From contig JAADGV010000050.1 of assembly GCA_013152205.1 (NCBI GenBank), positions 57,321 to 121,320 on the forward strand: a stretch of DNA of 64,000 nt. Reading direction: 5' to 3'. Below are positions 47,959 to 59,354 of the stretch, in pieces (the first letter of the stretch is position 1; every line of letters starts with the position of its first letter). The DNA comes from Planctomycetota bacterium. Lineage in GTDB: Bacteria; Planctomycetota; Planctomycetia; Pirellulales; Lacipirellulaceae. The notes under the pieces were generated by a model that was not told the origin of the DNA, did no database searches, and was given only the letters and a program-made list of their open reading frames with translations. The translations under genes were made by a program, and so were the position numbers.

Positions 47959-49677
47959 ATGAAATACGTGACGAAAAACACGCTCTTTGCGGCATTGGCT
48001 CTCGCCAGTTGGTGTACGTCAGTAGGCTGCATGGGCCCAATCCTCAGGCATCAGAGCCCCGGCTCAACGCTTGCCGATGACGTGCCTTCTGATGCGACAC
48101 TGGTAAGCAACGTCGCCCATCCCTACGGCATGGGATACGTAAAGCTCGAAGCGGTTGGTCTGGTGACCGGCCTTACGGGCACCGGCGAAGACCCCCCTCC
48201 TTCGCCCCAACGTGCCTCGATTCTTGGCGAAATGAACCGTCGAGACGTTCATTACCCAAACCAAATACTGGCTTCTCCTGATACGGCTCTCGTCTTGGTG
48301 CGTGGCTTTTTAAGGCCGGGCATTCAAGAGGGCGACCGATTCGACATCGAAGTGCGCGCGCCAACACGAAGCGACACGACAAGCCTACGCGGAGGAAAGC
48401 TGCTTGAAACACGCATGACCGAGATGGCCGTCTTAGGTGCGCAAATTCGCAAGGGCCATTTAATGGCAGTCTCCAACGGCGCCGTTCTCGTCGACCCCAA
48501 TGCAAGCATCAAAGACGATCCCGCGTTGGCTCGACGCGGGCGAATTCTTGGAGGCGGCGTAGTCACCAAGTCGCGAAATCTCGGTTTGATCCTCGACCAC
48601 GAGCGCCAATCTGTTCGCATAAGCCAACAAGTCGGTCAGTCAGTCAACCGACGGTTTCATAGCTACATCAACGGACGGCAGCGAGGCATTGCGACTCCAA
48701 AGACCGATGAATTTATCGAGCTAGAACTTCATCCACGCTACAAAGACAACGTCGGACGATTTATGCAGGTGGTGCGAAACATCTCCATCCAAGAATCGCC
48801 CATGCAACTGCAATCTCGATTGCTGTTGCTCAAAAGCCAACTACTCGACCCCGTTACCTCAGCCACTGCCGCATTGCGGCTAGAAGCTGTGGGCAGCGAA
48901 GAAGCGATCGACATTCTTAAACTAGGGTTAGACGCAAACGACCCGGAAGTTCGATTCTACGCCGCCGAAGCTTTGGCCTATCTGGACGCAACCGATGCCG
49001 TCGCACCGCTGGTTTTGATTGCCCGCGAAGAGCCGGCCTTTCGCGTTCACGCACTAGCCGCCCTAAGTGCCATGGACGATGGCGCTGCTTTCGACGAGCT
49101 ACGCAAGCTGCTGAGAGTGAAGAGTGCCGAAACTCGCTACGGGGCATTTCGCTCGCTATGGGCCATGTCTCCTGCCGATCCACTCGTACGAGGCGAAAAT
49201 CTCGGTCGAATGTTTAGCTACCACACTTTGGATGTCTCGGGCCCCCCGATGATCCATGTCACCAACAGCCATCGGCCCGAAATTGTCCTGTTCGGGCGAA
49301 AACACCAACTCAAACTTCCCTTGGTTCTCGATGCAGGCCCTCAGATTCTGGTCAACGGTCTAAGCGGCGGCGAGATCAAAATAAGTCGATTTGGCGAAAC
49401 AACTGAGCAGCGAGTGGTTTCAACCGACGTTGACGAGGTCATTCGTGCCGTGGTTGAATTAGGGGGCACCTACCCCGACGTCGTTCAGATGCTAGCCCAG
49501 GCCAAGGAGTCTGGTGCGCTTGCCAGCCGGTTCCGCATCAACGCGATTCCAGAAACGGGCCGCGAGTATTTGAAGCCGAGCGGCGACTCGCAAAGTTCAG
49601 AAAAAGACGCCGAAACCGCGATCGACTCATTCGATCTCGAAACCCCCTCCCCCGAACTATTCGGCCGCCGAAGCTAA
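47959..49677 (+). CDS. Lipoprotein with FlgI (flagellar P-ring)-like domain and HEAT-repeat-like segment
   Basis: [89 protein letters not shown]. Confidence 0.7.
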   Translation: MKYVTKNTLFAALALASWCTSVGCMGPILRHQSPGSTLADDVPSDATLVSNVAHPYGMGYVKLEAVGLVTGLTGTGEDPPPSPQRASILGEMNRRDVHYPNQILASPDTALVLVRGFLRPGIQEGDRFDIEVRAPTRSDTTSLRGGKLLETRMTEMAVLGAQIRKGHLMAVSNGAVLVDPNASIKDDPALARRGRILGGGVVTKSRNLGLILDHERQSVRISQQVGQSVNRRFHSYINGRQRGIATPKTDEFIELELHPRYKDNVGRFMQVVRNISIQESPMQLQSRLLLLKSQLLDPVTSATAALRLEAVGSEEAIDILKLGLDANDPEVRFYAAEALAYLDATDAVAPLVLIAREEPAFRVHALAALSAMDDGAAFDELRKLLRVKSAETRYGAFRSLWAMSPADPLVRGENLGRMFSYHTLDVSGPPMIHVTNSHRPEIVLFGRKHQLKLPLVLDAGPQILVNGLSGGEIKISRFGETTEQRVVSTDVDEVIRAVVELGGTYPDVVQMLAQAKESGALASRFRINAIPETGREYLKPSGDSQSSEKDAETAIDSFDLETPSPELFGRRS

Positions 49678-49688
49678 GCAAAAATCCC

Positions 49689-52600
49689 ATGCTCAAAGCA
49701 CTGGAACTCAATGGCTTCAAGAGTTTTGCCGATCGGACTCGGTTTGAGTTCCCGTCTGGCATCACTGCGATTGTTGGTCCCAACGGGTCGGGCAAATCCA
49801 ACGTCGTCGACGCCATCAAATGGGTACTCGGCACGCAAAGCGTCAAGGCACTCCGCGGCAAAGAGATGACCGACGTCATCTTCAGCGGTGCTCGCAGCCG
49901 AGGGCAAACCAACGCAGCAGAAGTCACCCTCTCGTTCGACAACTCCAACGGCACCTTAGACATCGATGCCGACGAAGTCCATATTACGCGACGTGTCTAC
50001 CGAAGCGGCGAAGGCGAATATCTAATCAATCGCCAGCCTGTTCGGCTGCGAGATATTCGCGAAGTCTTTGCAGGCACTGGAGTTTCGACCGGTGCCTACA
50101 GCATTATCGAACAAGGCAAAGTCGATGCCCTGTTGCAATCGTCGCCTCGCGAGCGGCGGTTGATTTTCGAGGAAGCTGCCGGGGTGAGTCGCTTCAAACT
50201 GAAACGGCAAGAAGCGGCCCGTCGACTTGAGCGAGTGGATCAAAACCTGCTCCGACTTTCTGATATCGTCGACGAGCTAGACTCCCGCCTACGAAGCGTG
50301 CGTTCTCAAGCAGGCAGAGCGCGCAAGTACAAAGATCAATCCGATCGCCTGAAAGAATTACGCACCAAAACTGGTTTGGCCGATTGGCACAAGCTAACCG
50401 CTTCGCTCAACAAACTGCAACAAGGTGCAGGCGAGCATCGTAGCGCTAGCGACGCGATTCAGCAACAGGTTGATGATCGCGAGCAACAGCTAGAGGCCCT
50501 CGAACAAGCCGAGGAAACGCTACAGCAACAAACACGCACGGCAAGCGATCGAGCGGCAACCACTCGCGAACAAATCGCGCAATGCGAATCGACTCGCCGG
50601 AGCCAATCGGCTCGTCTCGACGAATTAGACCAAGAAACACAGCGTATGCAGCGCCAATTGCTGGCAATGTCGTCGCGTGCCGGCGTCACCCAACAGTTGG
50701 TCTCCGAAACCGATCAGGAACTCCAGTCGGCAGAGCAACAGTTTGCTGAACTCGAGTTGCAAGTTCAATCGCAACAAACGGCTTTCGACCTGGCCTTGGC
50801 GGCCCAGAGCCAATGCCGCAGCGAAATCGAGACTTGCCGCGAACAGCAGGCCGCAACGCTACGCGACTCCGCTCAGCTCGAAAAAAACATTCACTTGCTC
50901 GGTTCCCAACATGCCGATGCAATCGCCGCAAGCCAACGATACCAACACCAGGTTCGAGAAGTCGAAGCATCACGTTCCGAGGTCGCTGCCCAATTCGACC
51001 AAACCGAAGCCACTTGCCAGCAATTCGAAAACCGAACCAATCAATCGCAACAGGCACTAACCCAGTTGCAAAAGCAACTGCGCGACGACCGGCGCATACT
51101 CGCTCAAGCTCAAAAACAGTTGGCCGATTTGCGTGGTCGGCTTTCGGGCGCAAAAGAACGTGCCGCCGTTTTGGAAGAGCTAGAACGACGCCTGGACGGC
51201 TTGAGCGCTGGCACCAAAGAAGTCTTACGACTCGCTCGCGAACAGCCCGAGGGGCCATTTGGCGACGTACGTGGGATCGTTGCCGACCTGCTACGAGTCG
51301 ATGCCGACACGGCTCCATTGGTAGAAATCGCGCTCGGCGATCGTGCCAACCACTTGCTGGTTGATCGTGTGAACCCGGCGATGCTTACCTGGGACGGCGC
51401 CGATTGGCCTGGGCGAACGGGCTTTCTTCGGCTCGACGTGCCCCAGCCTGCGAGCGCCGTCGACCGCATTGATTTATCAGCCGAGCCGGGAGTGATGGGC
51501 CGTGCCGATCAGTTTGTCGAGACGGCACCAGAACTGATGACGCTCCCGCGGCGTCTGTTGGGTCGATATTGGTTTGTCGATACGCTGACAACCGCCATGC
51601 GACTGGCCGGCGGGACAGGGCGAGGGTTGAACTACGTAACCGTCGTCGGCGAAGTTGTCGGAGCCGATGGTACGCTTATCGTTGGGCCAGCCCAAACGGC
51701 AACCGGCTTGCTATCCCGTCGAAGTGAATTGCGGGCACTCGTCGACGAGGTGCGTGATATGGAATTACGCATCGAACAGCAACATACGGTCAACGAGAAG
51801 CTCGAAACTTCGATTACTACCCAGGACGAGCAGCAACAAAAAATTGCAGAGCAACATGCGGTACTGGCAAAACAACTTAGCGCCGCCCAGTTGAAAGTTG
51901 CTGCGCTACGAGAGCGACTCGACCAAGCCAATCAGCGACACTCAGCCGCCGAAAGCGAACTTTCTACCACCGAAGAGCAAGCCACCCGATCGGCGCGAGA
52001 CTTAGAGCGCGATCAAAAACAATTAGACGAGCGAAAAAATAAGCTTCAAACCCTGCAAACCCACCTCGAAAGCCGTACCGAGCAGGCAAGTCAACTTGAG
52101 CTTCAAGTCAGCTCGCTACAGCGCACCGTCACCGACCATCGGGTCTCCTTGGCGCGGGGCGAGCAACGGCGCGACGGTCTGCGCCGCCAGATGGACCAAT
52201 TACACCGCGACCGAGAAGAGCACGATCGGGCGTTGGCCGACACTCGCAAACGAATCACTGAGTGCCACGCTCAATGTCAGCAACTTACCCAGTCGACGCT
52301 CGACCTCACCAGCGAAATCGCCGAGCTATTTAGCGACAAAGAACGACTTGCAAGCGAGCTACAGCAGTCAATCCGCCAGCAAGACGAGACCAGAAAATGC
52401 AAGTCGCGCTCGGGCAAAGAACTCGACCAACTACGCAAAAAACTCCTCAAATACCAGGGCGATCTGCAAGCAGCTGAAATGCGGGTCCAGCAACAGGTGC
52501 ATCAGCGTAATGAACTCTCGACACGGCTGTCGGACGATTACGAGATTGATCTCGCTGTGCTTGCCGCCTCGGAATCGGCACCAGAACTAGGTACCCGAGA

Positions 52601-53294
52601 GCAACTCGACGAGGAGATCAAAAAGCTTCGACAGCAGCTACAAAATATCGGACCGGTGAATCTCGAAGCACTCTCCGAATTAGAAGCGGTTGAACAGCGC
52701 CACAGCACGCTTTCTGAACAATACGAAGACCTGCGAGAGGCCAAAGCTCGACTCGAGCAACTGGTCACTAAAATCAACATCGAAAGTCGAGAGATCTTCA
52801 TCAACTCGCTAGACGTCATTCGTGGCCACTTCCAAGAACTCTACAGCAGCCTGTTTGGCGGAGGCGAAGCCGACATCCTGGTCGACGATAGCGGCGATCA
52901 AGACGTGCTAGAGTGCGGCATCGAAATTATCGCCCGCCCACCCGGCAAACAGCCGCGAAGCATCTCGCTTCTCTCAGGTGGCGAACGCACACTCACCTGC
53001 GTCGCCCTACTGTTGGCAATTTTCCGAAGCCGCCCCAGCCCCTTCTGTGTGTTGGACGAAGTCGACGCCGCCTTGGACGAAGCAAACATCGACCGTTTTG
53101 TCGAAGTGCTCAAGCAGTTTATGACATCCACGCAATTCGTCGTCATCTCCCATTCAAAACGAACGATGGCCTGCGCCGACACCCTCTACGGCATCACCAT
53201 GCAAGAGTCCGGCGTCTCGAAACGCGTCTCCGTAAGATTCGAGGACGTATCCACCGAAGGGCGTATCAACCCCAACGACGCCCAAGCCGCCTAA
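49689..53294 (+). CDS. smc: Chromosome segregation protein SMC
   Basis: [48 protein letters not shown], hinge, [45 protein letters not shown]. Confidence 0.97.
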   Translation: MLKALELNGFKSFADRTRFEFPSGITAIVGPNGSGKSNVVDAIKWVLGTQSVKALRGKEMTDVIFSGARSRGQTNAAEVTLSFDNSNGTLDIDADEVHITRRVYRSGEGEYLINRQPVRLRDIREVFAGTGVSTGAYSIIEQGKVDALLQSSPRERRLIFEEAAGVSRFKLKRQEAARRLERVDQNLLRLSDIVDELDSRLRSVRSQAGRARKYKDQSDRLKELRTKTGLADWHKLTASLNKLQQGAGEHRSASDAIQQQVDDREQQLEALEQAEETLQQQTRTASDRAATTREQIAQCESTRRSQSARLDELDQETQRMQRQLLAMSSRAGVTQQLVSETDQELQSAEQQFAELELQVQSQQTAFDLALAAQSQCRSEIETCREQQAATLRDSAQLEKNIHLLGSQHADAIAASQRYQHQVREVEASRSEVAAQFDQTEATCQQFENRTNQSQQALTQLQKQLRDDRRILAQAQKQLADLRGRLSGAKERAAVLEELERRLDGLSAGTKEVLRLAREQPEGPFGDVRGIVADLLRVDADTAPLVEIALGDRANHLLVDRVNPAMLTWDGADWPGRTGFLRLDVPQPASAVDRIDLSAEPGVMGRADQFVETAPELMTLPRRLLGRYWFVDTLTTAMRLAGGTGRGLNYVTVVGEVVGADGTLIVGPAQTATGLLSRRSELRALVDEVRDMELRIEQQHTVNEKLETSITTQDEQQQKIAEQHAVLAKQLSAAQLKVAALRERLDQANQRHSAAESELSTTEEQATRSARDLERDQKQLDERKNKLQTLQTHLESRTEQASQLELQVSSLQRTVTDHRVSLARGEQRRDGLRRQMDQLHRDREEHDRALADTRKRITECHAQCQQLTQSTLDLTSEIAELFSDKERLASELQQSIRQQDETRKCKSRSGKELDQLRKKLLKYQGDLQAAEMRVQQQVHQRNELSTRLSDDYEIDLAVLAASESAPELGTREQLDEEIKKLRQQLQNIGPVNLEALSELEAVEQRHSTLSEQYEDLREAKARLEQLVTKINIESREIFINSLDVIRGHFQELYSSLFGGGEADILVDDSGDQDVLECGIEIIARPPGKQPRSISLLSGGERTLTCVALLLAIFRSRPSPFCVLDEVDAALDEANIDRFVEVLKQFMTSTQFVVISHSKRTMACADTLYGITMQESGVSKRVSVRFEDVSTEGRINPNDAQAA

Positions 53295-53344
53295 AAACCT
53301 TGTCGAAGGCAAAGCCCGGCCATCCTGGCCGCGATCAAAAAAAA

Positions 53345-53383
53345 GGGAAACCGCTAATCAGCGCTAATACACGCTAATAGGTG
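53345..53383. repeat. Family C half-repeat
   Basis: gaaaccgctaatcagcgctaatacacgctaatagg. Confidence 0.65.
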
Positions 53384-53387
53384 AAAC

Positions 53388-53550
53388 TCAAAGTGAAAAG
53401 AGAATAACCACCGAGTCACGGAGGACACTGAGAAAACAACCACCCCGTCCAATTTGAAGTAGAAGTAGGGTAGGATTCGACGTCCTTTCAATTCAAAATA
53501 CTCCGTGTCCTCTGTGGTTATTCTTTTTCCTAAACTTTGGTTGATCGCAC
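53388..53550. repeat. Family A long hairpin repeat
   Basis: aaccaccgagtcacggaggacactgag ... actccgtgtcctctgtggttattc. Confidence 0.85.
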
Positions 53551-53586
53551 TGACTTCGCAATCGTTCCGCCACCAATCATCATATC

Positions 53587-55302
53587 TTAAATCAGCAATC
53601 TAACATCAAACATCCCCCACCCAAAACCCAAAAGCAACAACCCAACAGCCACCCAATCACGAGTCGACCACCGATCGCTACGCGAATGAAATCGAAGAAA
53701 ACCCAGCAACGCCCCCGTGGGGCAACCAAAACGGCAATAAGCCATCGGCACGAACAACGACGCGACGAGTCCAACGACAGCGACGGTAATGGTTGCCCAC
53801 CCGGCCACGTAAAAAACCCAAGCATCGAACGGCTCGAAGTCGACAAGGCTCATCGGCAATGTCAACAGGACAACGGCAACACACCAAGCAAGCAGCAAGC
53901 CAGGAAACATTTTTAACAAGCGTAATACCGCCGGAGAAATCCTCAAACGCCACCCCAATCGATTCCTCAGCAGTTTTTGAGCAGCCCCGTGCGGGCAAAG
54001 ATGCGTGCAATAAATGTTCCGTCGCGTGGTCAGCGGCACCAAGAACGCAACCAGTGTTAGCAGCAACAGCCCTCCCGCAGTGCGCCACGGAATACCATGC
54101 TGGGCCCAACCAGCAATCATGGCCTGTGAAATCATATCGCCATTCACCAACCCAAGATAACCGACCAACAACCACTGAAATCCAACTCGCAACCAACGAA
54201 CCGATCGCAGCGAAGTAAAACCAAGAATGCAGCCGGCAAGAATCATCGCCGCCGTACCCAAGTCTCGAAGCGACCAGCGGATTTGCCGCTCGCGAATCGG
54301 CTGCCGCTCAGAACGAATCAAGTCGCCTGCCGCTAGTACCACCCCCTTGGCAACGGCCAAGCTAGTCATCGTTGCTCCCGAAACTCCCTCAACCTCAGCC
54401 GCCTGCAAGTCGAGTTCCGCCAGTTCAGCCAACGTCAGACCCTCGAACGAATTCAGGAAATAGCTGTCTTCACGCACATAAGTCACATACGGCCGGTTGT
54501 CGTAACTATGTCGCAAAGCAATTGCCGTAACACGTCCATCCGTCCCAAAGCCAATCAACGTTTCGGTCGGCCCCTGATAACCAATAAGGTGATCGGCAGC
54601 CGGAGAGGTTCGCACGAAAGAACCTAACTCTTCGCCATTCCGTCCATAAACTTTCCAAGGAGGTACTGCTGACGCATCCTGTTCAATCGCAATCGCTTGA
54701 GGGAACAGCGATTGAACTTCGCGAAGTGTGGGCGGATCGGGAAACCTCAACGAAGGGGCCTTTCTGCCAAGACAATGAAGAACCGATTCGTAAATCGCAA
54801 GGCTCGTAAGCGTGGCCCCGGTAACGGCGTCGACATCGGTTTTTCCTAGGGCCTCTTGTCGCGTCAGGCCGTTGAACGCTTGCAATAACTGCCCGTCGTC
54901 AATAACCTGCTGAACGTGTTCCTTGGTATCCTGACTGGCAAGTATGCCCAACCCACGAATGCGATCGTTGTCGTCCAATGCAATAAGCACGTTGGTCGGC
55001 CCAGAAAACCCAATCAGGCGATCGCTATCCGGCGAAGTCTGCAAACAATAACCAAGCTGCCGATGGGCGTCATCGAAAACGGCGACCCCACCTTCTGTGA
55101 ACAACTCACCCGACGACGCTGCCTCGGGATAAAACACCTGCAGTTGGCTAAGCGCGACAGGAGCCAAGCTCTCGTTCGCTCGGCGCGCGGCTCGACGAGA
55201 AGCCTGAAGGTGCATTTGCATCAGAACGGTGGCGAAGACCGCGACTCGAACCGCATGAAGAAGAAACCGTCGGGCACGTCGAGAGCGGGCAGGCGGAGCC
55301 AT
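53587..55302 (-). CDS. NosR/NapH-like membrane protein: two FMN-binding domains plus Cys-rich 4Fe-4S-type motifs
   Basis: VDAVTGATLTSLAI and VEGVSGATMTSLAV flavinylation-type motifs; IYCTHLCPHGAAQ and YCRFGCPTGALLGFL. Confidence 0.82.
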   Translation of the reverse strand: MAPPARSRRARRFLLHAVRVAVFATVLMQMHLQASRRAARRANESLAPVALSQLQVFYPEAASSGELFTEGGVAVFDDAHRQLGYCLQTSPDSDRLIGFSGPTNVLIALDDNDRIRGLGILASQDTKEHVQQVIDDGQLLQAFNGLTRQEALGKTDVDAVTGATLTSLAIYESVLHCLGRKAPSLRFPDPPTLREVQSLFPQAIAIEQDASAVPPWKVYGRNGEELGSFVRTSPAADHLIGYQGPTETLIGFGTDGRVTAIALRHSYDNRPYVTYVREDSYFLNSFEGLTLAELAELDLQAAEVEGVSGATMTSLAVAKGVVLAAGDLIRSERQPIRERQIRWSLRDLGTAAMILAGCILGFTSLRSVRWLRVGFQWLLVGYLGLVNGDMISQAMIAGWAQHGIPWRTAGGLLLLTLVAFLVPLTTRRNIYCTHLCPHGAAQKLLRNRLGWRLRISPAVLRLLKMFPGLLLAWCVAVVLLTLPMSLVDFEPFDAWVFYVAGWATITVAVVGLVASLFVPMAYCRFGCPTGALLGFLRFHSRSDRWSTRDWVAVGLLLLGFGWGMFDVRLLI

Positions 55303-57572
55303 CAATCGATCCGTACCACTTGCACCGCGTCAGCATGGACCGCGCCGCCGGCATCCTCAGTCCGCAAAACAATAGCAATCGGCTCGCCTTGCTGTAAATC
55401 GAACTTCCCCAGTGAGACAAACCCATGCTCCAATGGTGGCTGCTTGCGCATGTTGACGGTCGTTTTCGTTACGTGATCATTGATGACAACACTCACGGGA
55501 ACCGTCGTCCCACGGTTTTCATGCGGCTGATAAGCCAATCGCACATCAAATTTTCCGGCACTCGGAGCAGCAACACGAAAACTCAACGTAGCGCCTGAAT
55601 TATTGCCAGCATAACGGTATCCCCAACCAACAAATCCTTTTAGATGGTCTGATTTCGTCCACTTGCCCGACCGAACGGCTTCTTGATCGTCGACCACGAC
55701 GCCGGGCAACTTCTCTGGCGCCAAGCCCGGCGCAACTCCAAACTTGCCTGCCAGCGGCAACGAGTCTTTGGGGATTATCATCTCGCTACTCACCGTTTCG
55801 CGCCGCGCCTTGCCCGGCAATTCGAATAGCTTAATCATCTTTGGCCAGTGTTGCTTGTAGATATCTCGCGGCAAACAGTCGTGCAACACGCACAAACTAG
55901 CCGCCCGGCCAACCACTTCGCCCATCATGCCACAGGTTTTCATCACGCGAACCGTTCCCAAGGCTTCATGGGTCACACTAATACAACGGCCTGCCATGAA
56001 CAGATTGTCGATATTTCGCGAGTAAAAACACCGATACGGCACCGGAAACCCAAACGCCCTATCAACACGAGTGTCGAATTCAGCAACCGAGATAAACGGG
56101 TTATCTGGAAACTTCTTTGCATACTGCTTCTTTGGATAGTGAAGATCGATCGACCAAGTGCTGGCAACACAGCCATCGGCAAACGCACGTTTGGCTACGA
56201 CGTCATCCTGCGAAAGCACGATGTCTCCCATCAGTCGTCGCGATTCTCGCGGCCCGCCGATGTAGGCGATCCAGGTGAGGTAAGCATTCTTGTGCTTGTC
56301 AGCCCCTCCACGATTCTTCATCGCATTGAACGCGCCGTAGACGGCTCGCAGGTTCCAATCACGAATGCCTTCAGCATCCGCAAGCGGGTCTTTATCAAAG
56401 CCACCTTCCCAAAACCATTGGCCGTGATGCTCACGCGGGTAGGGGAAATCTTCCATCTCTAAATCCAAGGCCCAAGATAGGTTTGGGAAGTCGACCTGTT
56501 GATCGCCCTCACCCCAAGCCCACATGTTGCTCATCCCCATACGTCCCTTGGGCGTCATCTCCCAATCGGCACCAGCCAGAAAGCCAATCGTGCCGTGACC
56601 CGTGCAGTCGACGTAGGTACGTCCTGTAAAACGTTTTTGCTCGCTGGTTTTGGTGTCGAAGGCATAGACTGCGGTAATCGCATTCTCTTTGGTCTCCACC
56701 TTGTAGGCGTGATGATTCAAGAACAGGTCGATGTTTTTCTCAGCTCGGACAAGGCGTTCTTTCTTGGCATCCTCGAACTCCTCGTAAGTGCCCGGCGACT
56801 TGGTAGCATGATCGCTAAGCTCTTCGATAATCTCCCCCACCCGCGGATAGATGCCCCGTCGGATGAGTCCCATCGCCCAGACACGCACTTCGCTCGAACC
56901 ATTTCCGCCAAGCACCGAGCGATTTTGGATCAACGCCACTTTGCATCCCATGCGAGAGGCTGAGATTGCAGCCCCCATCCCGGCATACCCGCCGCCTACC
57001 ACCACGAGGTCGTAGCCACCTTTTTCAACGGGCTGTTTGTCTAACGCCAGCAAGCTGCGGCGCCATTGGGGCAATATCTCCGACTGATTGGGCGGAGCTT
57101 TCTCCGACTTCGTGAACAAAATGGCATCGCATCGGCCTTCAAACCCTGTGAGATCGTGAAGCGAGACTTTGATCTGCTTGCTATCAATCTGAACGGTACC
57201 GCCGTCATGCCAAAACCAATCCGCACCGCGAGTACCAAAGGTCTCGCTCAAGGGCTGCCCGGCAATCACGACCTGGAATTTTCCCGGCTGACCCGAAACC
57301 TGCCAGCGAGCAACCCAATCTTTGGTGCGAACGTAAACTCGGTATTCACCCGTCTCAGCGAACTCAACCGTGGTCGTGGCATCTCCCACGGGCTGACCCA
57401 AGCCATGGGCTAGCAAATAAGGAGACCCCATCGCCTCGATCGACTGTGTATCTAGTTTCCATCCCCCCGTCGACTGAAAACTCTCGGCCTCGACAAGCAC
57501 CTCTTGGGCAGTCGTCAAACCTACGCAGCATGCCATTAGCAAACAAACAGCGAAAGTACTTCCAATTTTCAT
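55302..57572 (-). CDS. FAD-dependent oxidoreductase with C-terminal CBM-like region, secreted
   Basis: YDLVVVGGGYAGMGAAISASRMGCKVALIQNRSVLGGNGSSEVRVW; signal peptide MKIGSTFAVCLLMACCVGLTTAQ. Confidence 0.82.
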   Translation of the reverse strand: MKIGSTFAVCLLMACCVGLTTAQEVLVEAESFQSTGGWKLDTQSIEAMGSPYLLAHGLGQPVGDATTTVEFAETGEYRVYVRTKDWVARWQVSGQPGKFQVVIAGQPLSETFGTRGADWFWHDGGTVQIDSKQIKVSLHDLTGFEGRCDAILFTKSEKAPPNQSEILPQWRRSLLALDKQPVEKGGYDLVVVGGGYAGMGAAISASRMGCKVALIQNRSVLGGNGSSEVRVWAMGLIRRGIYPRVGEIIEELSDHATKSPGTYEEFEDAKKERLVRAEKNIDLFLNHHAYKVETKENAITAVYAFDTKTSEQKRFTGRTYVDCTGHGTIGFLAGADWEMTPKGRMGMSNMWAWGEGDQQVDFPNLSWALDLEMEDFPYPREHHGQWFWEGGFDKDPLADAEGIRDWNLRAVYGAFNAMKNRGGADKHKNAYLTWIAYIGGPRESRRLMGDIVLSQDDVVAKRAFADGCVASTWSIDLHYPKKQYAKKFPDNPFISVAEFDTRVDRAFGFPVPYRCFYSRNIDNLFMAGRCISVTHEALGTVRVMKTCGMMGEVVGRAASLCVLHDCLPRDIYKQHWPKMIKLFELPGKARRETVSSEMIIPKDSLPLAGKFGVAPGLAPEKLPGVVVDDQEAVRSGKWTKSDHLKGFVGWGYRYAGNNSGATLSFRVAAPSAGKFDVRLAYQPHENRGTTVPVSVVINDHVTKTTVNMRKQPPLEHGFVSLGKFDLQQGEPIAIVLRTEDAGGAVHADAVQVVRID

Positions 57573-58270
57573 AGATCGCCTCCCGGCGGTAGATTTTTTG
57601 GATGATAGGTCCAAAAGGCTTCCTAACCCAACTTGTGGACAAACCTGTCGCAAAAAATAGCAAACAACGATAGGAGCCCATTATACGATGAATAAGCAGC
57701 AACGCCAGCACGGGCGTTATCCCACAGAATAAGCTTCGTTCAGCAGTTTCAGGCGAGTTCTTCCCCCCCGGCTGATCGCGAGGATCGTTTGAAATAGGGC
57801 ATCGCGAGTAGCTGATATAACCGGTGGAGTCCACGCGAATGGCGAAAGTTTCTAAAGTCTGACCCCCGATTGAATCGACACTATCTTTCGGAAGGGTTGT
57901 TCTCGACAGCACGGCCACACTGGCCAATCTAGCTGAAAGGAATGTCCTACCAAGGGGGGAGCCTGCCAATTGAAACGGACACGCACAATGCTCAGGCAGT
58001 GTGCGCCCGCCCGGACCACACGCGGTCAGCTCTCTCTACGCAACGCGATATGTTGCAAACCTATTTAGCTATGGAGGCATTGAAAGACGCGATCGTATGG
58101 ATTGTAACGACTACTACCTGTAGTCGCCAATTTAACGACTTTTGCCAATCTTCCAGTGCTTGCATTGCCGATAGGACTTACATGACGGAGAGGATCAGAA
58201 GGACCTGAGCCAACCCAACATGCGATTTCGGAGTGCCCCCGACCCAGGTGTGCATTCGGCTATTTTACTG

Positions 58271-58440
58271 CGGAGGTCGTAAGTTTTGAGTTTCGTCGCA
58301 AGCTTTGCGTAGCGAAACACAAGACCAGCTTCAGACGTTGAAACTCACTGGCGGAAGGGAAGCTAACGCCAGGCCGAAGCACAACAAAGGGGCGCCCAGG
58401 CTGACGGACTTTCCCGAAGCCTGACCAGCGTCAACGCAAG
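58271..58440 (+). ncRNA. Candidate structured leader RNA upstream of the BldC-REC gene
   Basis: Nested pairings: GGTC/GACC, TTG/CAA, GTTTCG/CGAAAC, CGCAA/TTGCG; separate junction CGTTGA/TCAACG enclosing CTGGCG/CGCCAG and CAGGCT/AGCCTG hairpins with complementary loops. Confidence 0.5.
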
Positions 58441-58460
58441 ACAATATTGGAGTACCCGTG

Positions 58461-59033
58461 ATGAAGGTCTTTACTACTGGTCAGGTCGCTAAGATCTGTA
58501 AAGTGGCCCCGCGCACGGTCAGCAAATGGTTTGACTCAGGGCGTTTGAAGGGCTATCGCATTCCTGGTTCGCAGGACCGGCGCATACCCCGTGAATATTT
58601 AATCAAGTTCCTAAAAGAACATGGCATGCCATTGGGCGATCTAGAGGACGAGGCGATGGCCAAAGTTCTGATCGTCGCCCAGGATCAGGTCTTGATTGAG
58701 AACCTCAAAAGAGAGTTGCCAGCGGAAAGATCGTTCCGCACATCCATGGCAGCCAGTGGGTTCGAAGCGGGCATCCAAGCCGAAAGTTTCCACCCCGACT
58801 GTATCATTGTCGACTTCTCGATTGGTCAGGTCGAAGCACTGCAGATTTGTCAAAATCTGCGTCGCAGTAGCGACTTCGCCGATACCATCTTGATCGCTTT
58901 GCTACCCGACGATGGAACTACCGCAAGCTTCGATCGTTCTAGCATCAACGAAACGTTCAAAAAACCGTTCGACTCCGCTTTGCTGGCCGAACGCCTACGA
59001 ACGCTCATTGGAGCCAAGAAAGAGTTGGTCTAG
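58461..59033 (+). CDS. BldC/MerR-type HTH protein with C-terminal response-regulator-like receiver domain
   Basis: FTTGQVAKICKVAPRTVSKWFDSGRLKGYRIPGSQDRRIPREYLIKFLKEHGM; VLIVAQDQVLIENL, CIIVDFSIGQ, FKKPFD. Confidence 0.85.
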   Translation: MKVFTTGQVAKICKVAPRTVSKWFDSGRLKGYRIPGSQDRRIPREYLIKFLKEHGMPLGDLEDEAMAKVLIVAQDQVLIENLKRELPAERSFRTSMAASGFEAGIQAESFHPDCIIVDFSIGQVEALQICQNLRRSSDFADTILIALLPDDGTTASFDRSSINETFKKPFDSALLAERLRTLIGAKKELV

Positions 59034-59184
59034 CGAGTGAGGTCGAATTTCGACCCGACACCTTAGCACCCAACCCGTCGGTACGATTGCCAGCGGATTA
59101 CATACGAAAACTGGGGCTGTTGAATGAATCAACTGCGAGGCAACTAATCTCTCCCGGTTAGTTGCCACTTCCCCGCACATACCG

Positions 59185-59221
59185 GCCTCGCTACTGAACT
59201 TTCAGTAGCGAGGCTTTTTTT
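59185..59221 (+). terminator. Rho-independent terminator of the BldC-REC gene
   Basis: GCCTCGCTACTGAA-ct-TTCAGTAGCGAGGC, then TTTTTTT. Confidence 0.93.
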
Positions 59222-59286
59222 ATGCGCCGAGGGGCAAAAGGTGTCCGGTACAGCGACAACGTGTTTTGAAATTGAAAAAGGGGGTT

Positions 59287-59354
59287 AGGGGCTAGGAACT
59301 GGGGGCTAGGGAAAAGGGTCATTTCACTACCCTAGTCCCCAGATCCTAGCTCCT
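59287..59354. repeat. Family H hairpin (aggggctaggaactgggggctaggg)
   Basis: Inverted arms 59287-59311 and 59330-59354, 22/25 complementary by eye. Confidence 0.75.

Noticed and set aside
58348-58380. GGAAGGGAAGC stretch as SRP RNA (ffs) apical domain
   Set aside because: The closing pairs are CTGGCG/CGCCAG with a 13-nt loop, not the GGAA tetraloop closed by CC/GG with the asymmetric AGCAG loop of SRP RNA.
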